A DNA stretch of 60,921 bases from PKWO01 sp036384915 (GTDB lineage: Bacteria > Pseudomonadota > Gammaproteobacteria > Burkholderiales > Burkholderiaceae_D). The stretch lies in assembly GCA_036384915.1 (NCBI GenBank), contig DASVLJ010000039.1, positions 1-60,921 on the forward strand, written 5' to 3'. The notes under the pieces were generated by a model. The model was not told where the DNA came from and did not search any database. It was given only the letters and a program-made list of their open reading frames with translations. The translations under genes and the position numbers were made by a program. How positions within the stretch are numbered: position 1 is the stretch's first letter; each line of letters opens with the position of its first letter. Positions 7,784-16,126 of this stretch are shown in pieces.

Positions 7784-9132
7784 GATTGTCCTTTCTCGCT
7801 GCGCGCGCCGCTGATGATGCCGGACGGCGCACGTTGAGCCACCTGCGCGCTGCGGTTGGCCTGGATCTGCCGCTGCAGCGCCAATTGATTGGCGGCGCCA
7901 TTGTTCTTGCGTGCGGCATAGGCGCTGTTCAGGGCTTGCACGGCGCCCGAGGCCAGTTGACCACTCAGTGTTTGATTGTTTTTGACCCAGTTGGTGATGC
8001 CGTCCAATATGCCTGGCTGATTCGCATTGGCCGCATCGGTGACTTGCTCCGCATTTTGCCCGACCGTGATGGTGTTGCCGGTCGGCGAAGTGTAGGTTCC
8101 TGTCGCGTCGTTGAATGTCCCGCCCAGTTTGACCCGACCGGATTGCCCTGCATTGGCCGCGTCCGTGACCTGCCCGGCGTTTTGCACGACCGTGACGGTG
8201 TTCCCGTTCGGCGAAGTGTAGGTTCCCGTCGCGTCGTTGAAATCTCCTCCCGGATTGACCGGGGTCGATTGCCCTGGAATCAAGGTGCCAGGCGCGGTCG
8301 TATTGGCGTTTTCCCCAAGCATCGAAGAAGTATTCTGGTTTTGCAGCGCGAACGATGAATTCCCGCCGTTGGCACTGAGCGTCGCGGAAGCATTGGATGT
8401 CGCCGGGCCGGCAGAAGGCGCCGTCACGGACGATGGAGCAGTGGAAGCCGCGCCAGGATTGGCCGCGCCTGGCCCGTTTACCGCGCCGGCCGGCGATGCC
8501 GTTGTCGCGCTCGAACCGGTCGGATTCAGGTTCGTCGCCGTCGAATCGCCGGACAGCGAAGGCGCGGTGGAGCCCGTCGGGTTCAAGGCATTGTTCGCGC
8601 CGTTCGCCGCGCCATTGGCGTCGAGCGGGGTCTGCGTGATGGTCGAGGGATTGGTCAGCGAGGCATCGGAAACATTCGGGATCGGCGTGGCATCGGCAGC
8701 ATTCGCCGCGCCATTCACCGCGCCCGACAGGCCGCCGGCATCGGCCGCGCCGCCGACACTGCCACTGACACTGCCGTCCACCACGTTCGCCACCGGCAGT
8801 TGCGTTCCCGCATTGACCACCGAGCCGTCCGCATTGGTCAGGGTATTGGTCGCATCGTTGAAGGTCGATGCCGTACTGGTCGAGGTATCGGCCAGGCCGC
8901 CGCCCAGATCGTCGGCCGCTTCGGTGCCCGCCACCGTCGAGAAAGCACCGGCGGCCAGGCCCACCACGCCGCCGGCCATCGACATCACGCCGCCGACCTT
9001 TTCCAGCGTTTGATTGCCGGTGAGGTGCCCCACCACGTTCAAGGCAATCCCCGTCTCGGCAACGGCGGTGGCAACCGCAGCCACCGTGCCGACATCGACC
9101 GCGACCACGATCGCACTAACAAATACCGCCAT
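7780..9132 (-). CDS. Large low-complexity phage protein, possible ejection protein
   Basis: This 450-residue protein has a hydrophobic N-terminal part with GxxxG-like patterns (VVAVDVGTVAAVATAVAETG and VGLAAGAFSTVAG). A long Ala/Ser/Thr/Asn/Gly-rich linker follows, with tandem repeats of the phrase FNDATGTYTSPNGNTVTV (three copies in residues about 290-380). The C-terminus is helical and ends APSGIISGARSEKGQS. Membrane-active segments plus the terminal motif fit a protein that leaves the capsid with the DNA, but that is inference. Confidence 0.55.
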   Translation of the reverse strand: MAVFVSAIVVAVDVGTVAAVATAVAETGIALNVVGHLTGNQTLEKVGGVMSMAGGVVGLAAGAFSTVAGTEAADDLGGGLADTSTSTASTFNDATNTLTNADGSVVNAGTQLPVANVVDGSVSGSVGGAADAGGLSGAVNGAANAADATPIPNVSDASLTNPSTITQTPLDANGAANGANNALNPTGSTAPSLSGDSTATNLNPTGSSATTASPAGAVNGPGAANPGAASTAPSSVTAPSAGPATSNASATLSANGGNSSFALQNQNTSSMLGENANTTAPGTLIPGQSTPVNPGGDFNDATGTYTSPNGNTVTVVQNAGQVTDAANAGQSGRVKLGGTFNDATGTYTSPTGNTITVGQNAEQVTDAANANQPGILDGITNWVKNNQTLSGQLASGAVQALNSAYAARKNNGAANQLALQRQIQANRSAQVAQRAPSGIISGARSEKGQS

Positions 9133-9560
9133 TACCGCACCTCCAGTTTTTCCAGTTCCGCATAATCATTCGTCGTCAATTGCGCGACGATCGCTTCCGG
9201 GTCCGTCTCGTCCGTTTTCAGGATGGTGGCCCAGACCGTGTCTTCCAGCGCCACGCCGGCGCGCTTGGTGCCAGGCGGCGACACCATGACGTGGAAGCCG
9301 CTCAATTCCCTGGCCGGTTCGCGGTCCGTGGCTACGCTCACCTTGCCCGAGACCATGATCTGCAGGCTCGCCTGCCGGTGGATCGCTCCCGTCATCAAGG
9401 TGCCTTTTTTGATGAAGGCCACCCGGGCATACATGCCGTCGCAAAAGTAATGTTTGAGGGGAATTTCAACTTGCGGCAGGTCGAGCATGATCTTTTCGAG
9501 GGCCATGATCCGGCCTCGGCGCTCCTGTATTTCCGCCGATGGTGTGTCGATGAGTTCCAT
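9132..9560 (-). CDS. Phage hypothetical protein with cupin-like segments
   Basis: This 142-residue protein overlaps the next gene by one base. It has no low-complexity tract, unlike its neighbours. It contains HYFCDGMYARVAFIKKGTLM, SLQIMVSGKVSVATD and GFHVMVSPPGTKRAGVALED, a pattern resembling a small cupin or jelly-roll domain. Many podoviruses encode such a protein among the tail genes. The fold assignment is tentative. Confidence 0.5.
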   Translation of the reverse strand: MELIDTPSAEIQERRGRIMALEKIMLDLPQVEIPLKHYFCDGMYARVAFIKKGTLMTGAIHRQASLQIMVSGKVSVATDREPARELSGFHVMVSPPGTKRAGVALEDTVWATILKTDETDPEAIVAQLTTNDYAELEKLEVR

Positions 9561-9562
9561 TT

Positions 9563-11575
9563 TTATTGGTGTGGGTTGTTGGTAGGACCGGAGGCGGCCG
9601 GCGTGGGCGTGGGGGTAGGGGCAGGCGTGGGCGCCGGGGTCGCTCCGGGCGCCTTCGACGTCGAACTGTAGAGCCCCGTCACCGGGTCACGGTAGTCGGG
9701 CTGCCCGGTATTCGGGTCCACGCCGGTGAACTGCAGCAGCCCGGAAACATCGGGAATCCCTTGCGCCGCCAGGCTCTGCATCTGCTGCAGATAGGTGTTG
9801 TAGGCTTGGACCTCGGCCGTGTTCTTGGCATTCGCATCCATGGTCGATTGCTGAATCTGGTTGAGCCAGTTGGCATACACCGTGCCCGCTTGCTGGGCCG
9901 TCGCCGCGCCGCTCATGGCCTGGGTCATCTTCTCGCCGGTCAGCGTGTTTTGCGCACCCGCATTGAACTGGCCGGCCGCGTTGATGGCGTTCTGGTTGTC
10001 CACCGCGAACTGGTTGGCCGCCGCCGCATTGGTCACGGCATCGTTGTTGTAGGTCGTGGCATCCTGTTGCGCCACCGGCAGCGCCGCGTTATAGGCCGCG
10101 GCATCGCCCGCCGTGATGGCCATGGTGCTGTTGAGCAAACCGGAAGCGTTGGCCTGCTGCAAAGCCTGCGTGCGCGCCGCCTGGATCAGCGGGCTGTTCG
10201 GGTTTTCCAGATTGGCCAACTGCCCCGCCACGGTCTGCGGCGCGTTGACATCGACCTGGGTCGGCCTGCCCAACATGGCAGGCGTATAGGTCGATGCCAT
10301 GGTGGGCGCGCCGTTGGGATTGGCCGTGCCGGTCAGCTTGGCGCCGGCCGGCACGGTCCATGCATTCGCTGCCGCATCCCACACATCCTGGCCATCGGGA
10401 TTGGTCGTGGCCGATCGCACATCGGCCGTGTTCAACAGCGGATTGGTCCAGTTACCGGCCAGCGAGCCGCCGCCATGCAAGGACGCCGCCGCCAATTGAT
10501 CCTGCGATTGCGCACCGCCCAGGATCAACGCATTCAACTGGTCCGCCGTCATGGTCGGATTGGCCGCCAGGGCTTGCTGGTAGAACTGCAAGCCGGCCGT
10601 ATCGGCCGGGCGCCCGAAGTCGCTGGCGAAGTCGGCATTGATATCGGCTGCCGTGGCCGCCCGGCTGCCGCCCGTGGACCCGTTCGGCACCGCAATGCCG
10701 GCCGAGGAATCAACGGACTGTGCCGCCTGGGTCGAGGAGGCTTGAGCCGGATTGGACAGCGCCTTGCTCTGCACGAGCGGCACCTGATCCGCACCCAGCG
10801 AATAAATTCCCGCGCTCACCTGCTGCGGCGTGAGCCATTGCGGTATGCCGTCGGTGCTCTTGCCGCTCATTTGCGCGCCGATGAACGCAGGATTTGCCTT
10901 GTCGCCAGGGGCGAAGGTAGCGCCGAAAACGTTCCGCAGATCGTTCGCTCCGATCGAGTCCAATTGGCTGTAGTCGCCGGTTCGTCCGGCCTGCAAGGCT
11001 AATTGGTTGTAGGCATCGATCTCCGCCTGCGATTCCGGCTTGGAATAATCCGCCGGTTGCGTCAGGAGCGGGGAGATCGGGGCCGGCGTCGTTGGTGTCG
11101 GCGTCGGTGTCGGAGCAGGCGCCGGCGAGACGCCCGGTGCAGGCGAAGAAGAAGGGATGGAAGAAAATGTGGCGACCGGCGAACTCTGCGCCTTCTGCCG
11201 CGCCGAGGTAATAATTCCGCTTGGTGCGGGAGCCGGACTGGCATCCGGCTGGACATCCGGCTGGGTATAGGGCGCCGGTGCCGGTGCCGGTGCTGGCGTA
11301 GGCGTAGGACTTGGGCTTGGCGAGGGCGCGGGTGAAGAGGCCGCCGCATTGAGTTGATTCAGATAGCTCTGCGCACCGCCGGTACCGGATTGCGCAGACG
11401 CATCGGAAGTCGAAGGTGCCTGCGCAATCGCGCTGCTTTGGCTCGCCGACCCAAGCGGGGCAGCCGCGGGCGTAGCCGCACCGATCGCCGAAGCCGAAGC
11501 TTCCTGCCCCGATTGCGGCGCATTCGGATCAGGCTTCGCCTGCATCGCCCCGCTGATGATTCCTGTAGCTGCCAC
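9563..11575 (-). CDS. Large Pro/Ala-rich phage protein with the terminal motif, possible ejection protein
   Basis: This 670-residue protein starts at a GTG with an AAGGA site and begins MAATGIISGAMQ. A second copy of the motif (SGIITSARQ) lies near residue 120, between two Pro/Ala/Thr-rich linkers. The remainder is Ala/Gln/Asn-rich and helical with many short repeats, such as blocks of NAAGQFNAGAQNTL type. The C-terminus is again a Pro-Thr linker. It is probably a structural or ejected protein. No enzymatic motif is seen. Confidence 0.55.
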   Translation of the reverse strand: MAATGIISGAMQAKPDPNAPQSGQEASASAIGAATPAAAPLGSASQSSAIAQAPSTSDASAQSGTGGAQSYLNQLNAAASSPAPSPSPSPTPTPAPAPAPAPYTQPDVQPDASPAPAPSGIITSARQKAQSSPVATFSSIPSSSPAPGVSPAPAPTPTPTPTTPAPISPLLTQPADYSKPESQAEIDAYNQLALQAGRTGDYSQLDSIGANDLRNVFGATFAPGDKANPAFIGAQMSGKSTDGIPQWLTPQQVSAGIYSLGADQVPLVQSKALSNPAQASSTQAAQSVDSSAGIAVPNGSTGGSRAATAADINADFASDFGRPADTAGLQFYQQALAANPTMTADQLNALILGGAQSQDQLAAASLHGGGSLAGNWTNPLLNTADVRSATTNPDGQDVWDAAANAWTVPAGAKLTGTANPNGAPTMASTYTPAMLGRPTQVDVNAPQTVAGQLANLENPNSPLIQAARTQALQQANASGLLNSTMAITAGDAAAYNAALPVAQQDATTYNNDAVTNAAAANQFAVDNQNAINAAGQFNAGAQNTLTGEKMTQAMSGAATAQQAGTVYANWLNQIQQSTMDANAKNTAEVQAYNTYLQQMQSLAAQGIPDVSGLLQFTGVDPNTGQPDYRDPVTGLYSSTSKAPGATPAPTPAPTPTPTPAASGPTNNPHQ

Positions 11576-11584
11576 TGTTAGTCC

Positions 11585-13027
11585 TTAATTGTTTGCTGCG
11601 ACTTTGGGGTTGATGTAGCCGAGTGTGGTGATGCTTGAGCCGCCATTGTTATTGGCGGCAGTATATGAAACCTGGCTGCTGGTATTGGTTGAAGATTGAA
11701 TCTGCGCGAATCCCTGAAAAGAGCCGCCGACTCCAACACATTGCCCATCTACGGCACCAGTAAGACCGGAAGATATAATGAACGGGTAATTGCTGGTGGT
11801 GCTTGAAACTGCCGAGACCAACAAAATCGGATGAGTAACAATCCCCGGCGGAGTACTTAGCGTTACGGTACCCGCTGTATTGCCGGTGTAGCTATTTAAA
11901 TCAGGAGGCGGCGCCGCCCAATAAAACCTCTGCCCCACCTGATAAAACGGCAAAATATGCACGCTGGCATCCGTCTTGAACGACCCGATATACCGGAGCG
12001 CAGTCGTCCCGGCCGGCTTGTTCGCTGCGGTGATGGACGTATCGAAATAGACATCCGACAAGCCGCTGTTGATGATCGCAAAAGCGTGATACCAAGTACT
12101 CGGCGCGACGGTCAAGCCAGTCCCCATCCCGGCATTGTTGTTGCCAGCCACCCACGTCCCCGATACTGTCTTGTTGATCGCGGATGGCGCAATCGTGTAA
12201 GTGTTCGTGGTGTCGCGCGCCTGGCCTGCGGCGATGCCGAGCGTCGTCGTGCTGACATAGGAAAGCGTCAAGCCGCCAATGTAATTGAGCGGAACCGTGA
12301 CCGTCGAAGCTGGATTGATATAGGTGTAGGCAACGCACCTGACCACGCCGCCGGCGTCGCCGAAAAATGTGGCAGTGTCCCCCGGCGTGGCCGCGATGTT
12401 CGCGCCTCCAGGAAGAATCAGGCTGGCGCCATTGGTCAGCGTGGGGTTGCTGTCAAAGACCACCTGCCGCATCTGGCCGGCGCCAAGGGTGATTGCATTG
12501 ATTGCTACTGCGCCCGTGACGTGAAGATAGTTTCCCGTCACGCCGGCCGTGCCATTCAGCACCAGCGTCGAAGCCGAAGCGACCGACGCCCCCAAAGTTC
12601 CATTCAGCGCGCCGGTCAACTGGCCCGACAAGGGATTCGCCTGCAGCTGCGCCGTGGCTCCTGTGGCCGAAATCGTCACCGTGTACAAGCCGCCGGCCTG
12701 GATATCCCCGGCCAGCAAGGCCGAACCGTCGCGCCGCACAATCGGAATCGCTCCGAGGGCGCTCGCGTTGATGGTCGATGCCCCCGTATTGGTGTTGGCC
12801 GCGACGAAGGTGATATCGGCAAACTGCGGGTACGAGGTCATCGCCGGATTAGGCGTCACGACATAGGCATTGGCCGCACCCGTATCCAAACCGGAATTGA
12901 GTCCGCCGATATTGGCCACGGCCGCAAAGCCCTGCTGGATCAGCACAAACTCGGCGCGGATCGCGGCCGACGTTCCCCGCACCTGCGTGCCGGGGTTACC
13001 CGTAGGGGTATAAAACGGATTCGACAT
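11585..13027 (-). CDS. Tail fibre or tail appendage protein (copy 2)
   Basis: This 480-residue, beta-rich protein (Gly, Ser, Thr, Asn, Val) begins MSNPFYTPTGNPGTQVRGTS, like phage appendage proteins. The region from NYIGGLTLSYVS through GSFKTDASVHILPFYQVGQ matches residues about 350-500 of the other fibre protein at 16127-17887. Both end with a GYINP-type C-terminus. The shared part is probably a trimeric shaft or receptor-binding head. It lies between the large tail protein and the putative internal proteins. Confidence 0.7.
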   Translation of the reverse strand: MSNPFYTPTGNPGTQVRGTSAAIRAEFVLIQQGFAAVANIGGLNSGLDTGAANAYVVTPNPAMTSYPQFADITFVAANTNTGASTINASALGAIPIVRRDGSALLAGDIQAGGLYTVTISATGATAQLQANPLSGQLTGALNGTLGASVASASTLVLNGTAGVTGNYLHVTGAVAINAITLGAGQMRQVVFDSNPTLTNGASLILPGGANIAATPGDTATFFGDAGGVVRCVAYTYINPASTVTVPLNYIGGLTLSYVSTTTLGIAAGQARDTTNTYTIAPSAINKTVSGTWVAGNNNAGMGTGLTVAPSTWYHAFAIINSGLSDVYFDTSITAANKPAGTTALRYIGSFKTDASVHILPFYQVGQRFYWAAPPPDLNSYTGNTAGTVTLSTPPGIVTHPILLVSAVSSTTSNYPFIISSGLTGAVDGQCVGVGGSFQGFAQIQSSTNTSSQVSYTAANNNGGSSITTLGYINPKVAANN

Positions 13028-13028
13028 C

Positions 13029-15347
13029 TTACCTCTCCAGGCGTCTCGATGAATAAATCAGCGTCACGCCTTGAATGGTGTGAGGCTGGTACTGCGCATA
13101 ACTCGAATAGATCAACATGGAAATATTCTTTTCCGTGCCCTCCAACGAAAAGCTGGGCGCCGCGATAATCTGCGAATCCCACATGAATTGATCCCATGTG
13201 AATTGATCCCAATAGCCTCCGGCGCCCGTGAAACTCGTGTCTGAAACCGCGGCGGATGGCTGGGTATCCGGGTTTCCATAACCGAGGTCGTAGGAGAAAT
13301 TGATCTGCGCATAAGAATCCACCACGCCCTCAAGAATCGCCCTGCGATAACGCTTGCGCACCCGCGGCGATTTGCTGTGGTTGAATGCCAGGCGAATCCA
13401 GGCCGTGATCGGGTTGCCGTCCTGGCTCGTGCCGATATTGTCCTGATACACAAAGCCGTTGTCGGAACCGAAGTAGGTCAGTTCCTGGCCTGCGGCCGTC
13501 GTGCCGGTACAGATGCAGCGCACATTCAAGCCGTAATTCAAGGGCATGATCCCGTTCGGCTTTTGCCCGGTCAGGCCCACCACCAGGGCGGTACCATCGC
13601 TGAAGAAGACGCGGTACTGGTCTTTCTGATGCAGCGCCGTGGAGGCGATCTGCAAGCCCTGCCTGGCATTGATCAGCTTCTGGATTTCATGCGAAATCGA
13701 GTTGTAATCGAAGTCGCCGAAGGTCAGCGTGGTGATGATGGTCTGAATACCGCGCGAAGTCCAACCATAGGTATCGTTACTCACCACCTGCGTCGTATAA
13801 GGCGAAAATCCCATGTCCCAGATCGACGTGATCAGATTGAAATTCGCCGTCGACGAGCCATACAGCGTGAACATATGCCCGGTCGAAAAAATCGCCATCG
13901 TCGAACCGGTGATATAGGTGCCCCCCTGCGGCTGGAAAGCCGTGATCAAGTCCCCCACGCCGATATCGCCGGACCCGTTGATCGTGTCGTAATTGTAGGG
14001 ATTGCCCAGCGCGGAAATGATCAGGTTCCCGCCTATCGCCAGAAACAGCATCTCCTTGAAATTGATCACATGTGCAGGCGTGTCCGGCGTCGAACCGGTG
14101 TGCAGCGGCACATACGTCGTCCCATCGAACTCAAACGCCGGGTTCACGCCATCCGCGCCATACATCTTGTACCCCGTGGCCGAGCCGGTGAAATTGATAT
14201 TGCAAAACTCCATCGTCCCGCCCGGTGCGCGCGTGATCGCGGTTTGCGTCGACGCGGTATTGGCCACCATGATGCCGGCAACCGTCAGAATTTCGCTGGC
14301 ATTGAATGTGCCGGTCACCGAAGGCACAACCAGGTTGCCAACGAGATTCGCCGTCCATGACCCGGTACGAAGCAAAGAGGCGGCGACGGTTGCCGTCGCG
14401 CCCGAGGTCGCACCCCTTACCACGTTGCCGGCAAAGATATTGTTGCCCATCGCCGTGCATGTGAACGTGCCCGAACCGGCCGCTGTCGTGTTGATCGCCG
14501 TGCCGCCGATGCTGCTCGCCAGCTCGAACGTGTTCGCCGTCGCGGCTACCACATAATAGGTAAAGTTGCTCGTCAGCGGCGCCGGCAAGGATCCGCCGGC
14601 AGAAACGGACAGCTGAACCGGCTGATTGTTCACCATGCCATGGCCGGTCCACGTTACGACACCGGGCGATGCGTTGGTGATCGTCACCGTCGCCGCGTGG
14701 TTCAGTGTCGCCAACTGCACCTCATAGCCGAAATTGATCTGTTGCCAGCCGTTGGCTGTCGCCACATACATCAAATTCGCCGTGCCGCCGGCATTGTCGC
14801 GGAAGGCGTAGAGCTTGCTGTTCAGGTTTGAACTATCGTAAAGCTGCACCCCGCGGACTCGTCCTGAACCTGGCACTGCGCCGATGCTTGCCCGATAATC
14901 GTTCGCCGCCAACAGGGTGTAATTCGCATCGTCCGAAGGCAGCACAGCACCGCCTATCTGCGGCACGCTCGTCACCGTCCCCACCGTTACGCCATCGGTC
15001 AGGGTTTCACCGGCCTGAAACGTGCCGCCAAGACGCCCGACCACAATATATTGACTGGTGACGATCTGAAGAACCTTGCAGGTCGCGCCACTGGTCGCAC
15101 CCGTCAGCGTATCGCCGACATTCACCGCTCCAGTGAGATTGACCGCGAATGTCGCATACACCGCAGACGTAGGCGAGGGACGCCCGTCAAACCGCTCATA
15201 TCCGCTGATGCGGCCATAGCCGCCCGTGATCAAAGGCTCGTAATTCTGCGCATCGAAGCACTTGCCCGGGTCCAGCGCGATCGCCGGCGTCATCAAATCC
15301 AAACCGCCTTGCAGCGGGTAGAACTCCTGCTCAACCTTGACCGTCAT
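13029..15347 (-). CDS. Large tail structural protein
   Basis: This 772-residue protein begins MTVKVEQEFYPLQGGLDLMT, a start typical of podovirus tail proteins encoded right after the head-tail adaptor. It contains internal beta repeats (GATSGATC, GATSGATATV), a central block resembling a beta-propeller-like tail hub, and a conserved C-terminal strand region with GTEKNISMLIYSSYAQYQPH. It overlaps the adaptor gene by 4 bp. I judge it to be the tail tube, nozzle or hub component. The exact role is not settled by sequence alone. Confidence 0.65.
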   Translation of the reverse strand: MTVKVEQEFYPLQGGLDLMTPAIALDPGKCFDAQNYEPLITGGYGRISGYERFDGRPSPTSAVYATFAVNLTGAVNVGDTLTGATSGATCKVLQIVTSQYIVVGRLGGTFQAGETLTDGVTVGTVTSVPQIGGAVLPSDDANYTLLAANDYRASIGAVPGSGRVRGVQLYDSSNLNSKLYAFRDNAGGTANLMYVATANGWQQINFGYEVQLATLNHAATVTITNASPGVVTWTGHGMVNNQPVQLSVSAGGSLPAPLTSNFTYYVVAATANTFELASSIGGTAINTTAAGSGTFTCTAMGNNIFAGNVVRGATSGATATVAASLLRTGSWTANLVGNLVVPSVTGTFNASEILTVAGIMVANTASTQTAITRAPGGTMEFCNINFTGSATGYKMYGADGVNPAFEFDGTTYVPLHTGSTPDTPAHVINFKEMLFLAIGGNLIISALGNPYNYDTINGSGDIGVGDLITAFQPQGGTYITGSTMAIFSTGHMFTLYGSSTANFNLITSIWDMGFSPYTTQVVSNDTYGWTSRGIQTIITTLTFGDFDYNSISHEIQKLINARQGLQIASTALHQKDQYRVFFSDGTALVVGLTGQKPNGIMPLNYGLNVRCICTGTTAAGQELTYFGSDNGFVYQDNIGTSQDGNPITAWIRLAFNHSKSPRVRKRYRRAILEGVVDSYAQINFSYDLGYGNPDTQPSAAVSDTSFTGAGGYWDQFTWDQFMWDSQIIAAPSFSLEGTEKNISMLIYSSYAQYQPHTIQGVTLIYSSRRLER

Positions 15348-16069
15348 GCCAAAGGCTCGCCAAAACCGATATTCGCCATCTGATCTTTCTCCAGCAACAG
15401 CATCAGCCTGTTGTATTCCTGCGTGCCGCGCGTCACCGCCTCTTCCGCCCCTTCATACAGGCCATACCATTGCAGCGCCTTCCACACGATGACCATCTGA
15501 TACTGCGGCGGCAGCAGCGGAATATCCGTATCGTTCTGCAGATACGTCGCCACCTGGTAATACTCGCCGTCGATCGTATAGCCCACCAAATCAGGAGAGC
15601 CGCCCAGCACGACATTCTTTTGCGGGTCGATCGAGTAGATCGAAGGCCGCATATAGTTCGTGCGGTTCGAGCCGTACATATAGAGGTTGCGGAACTCGGT
15701 GTATGGCGTGAACGGCAACATCATCTCGTTCGGAAAACCGAGCGCCGTCGCATAAATGCGCATCGAATCCCGCTTCCAATTGCCGAAATTCGTTGCTCCG
15801 CACTGTGCCGGCGTATAAAGCTGCTGGTTCGTTATCGTGTTCGTCTGGAACGAAAATTGGGAGCGCAGAAAAAACCAGTCCCAGTGCTTGTTTTGCACGT
15901 CGAGCCAGGCATCGTTGATCCACCGCACCAGGCGAAGCATCTCCCCTGTTTGGTTTTGGCAGGTGACGGGATCGGAGCCGGAAACGCCAGCCTCGGAGCG
16001 CAGCCGTTGCACCAATTGCAGGAAGGTATAGCCGCCGTTCCCGCTGATGTTGCTTACGACAATGGTCAT
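15344..16069 (-). CDS. Head-tail adaptor protein
   Basis: This 241-residue protein contains the Trp-rich N-terminal signature LVRWINDAWLDVQNKHWDWF followed by a YTPAQCG block, characteristic of the phage adaptor family (gp4/tubular tail A-like). It would join portal to tail. The C-terminal helix EAVTRGTQEYNRLMLLLEKD fits that fold. It overlaps the tail gene by 4 bp. The 57 bp gap upstream holds only a 13-codon frame that I do not call. Confidence 0.65.
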   Translation of the reverse strand: MTIVVSNISGNGGYTFLQLVQRLRSEAGVSGSDPVTCQNQTGEMLRLVRWINDAWLDVQNKHWDWFFLRSQFSFQTNTITNQQLYTPAQCGATNFGNWKRDSMRIYATALGFPNEMMLPFTPYTEFRNLYMYGSNRTNYMRPSIYSIDPQKNVVLGGSPDLVGYTIDGEYYQVATYLQNDTDIPLLPPQYQMVIVWKALQWYGLYEGAEEAVTRGTQEYNRLMLLLEKDQMANIGFGEPLA

Positions 16070-16126
16070 GGAATCGTCACCGTTACGCCGGCAGCAACGC
16101 CAGCAGAAAGAATAATGTTTTCATCG

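Noticed and set aside
9566..13168. Long plus-strand open frames opposite the fibre and internal-protein genes (for example 9566-11002 and 11957-13168)
   Set aside because: They are Arg/His-rich antisense shadows of high-GC minus-strand genes, lack ribosome-binding sites and conserved motifs, and conflict with the clear operon direction.
16083..16124. A 13-codon minus-strand frame (MKTLFFLLALLPA) between fibre and adaptor genes
   Set aside because: It looks like a signal peptide start but ends at once. It is too short to support without expression data.
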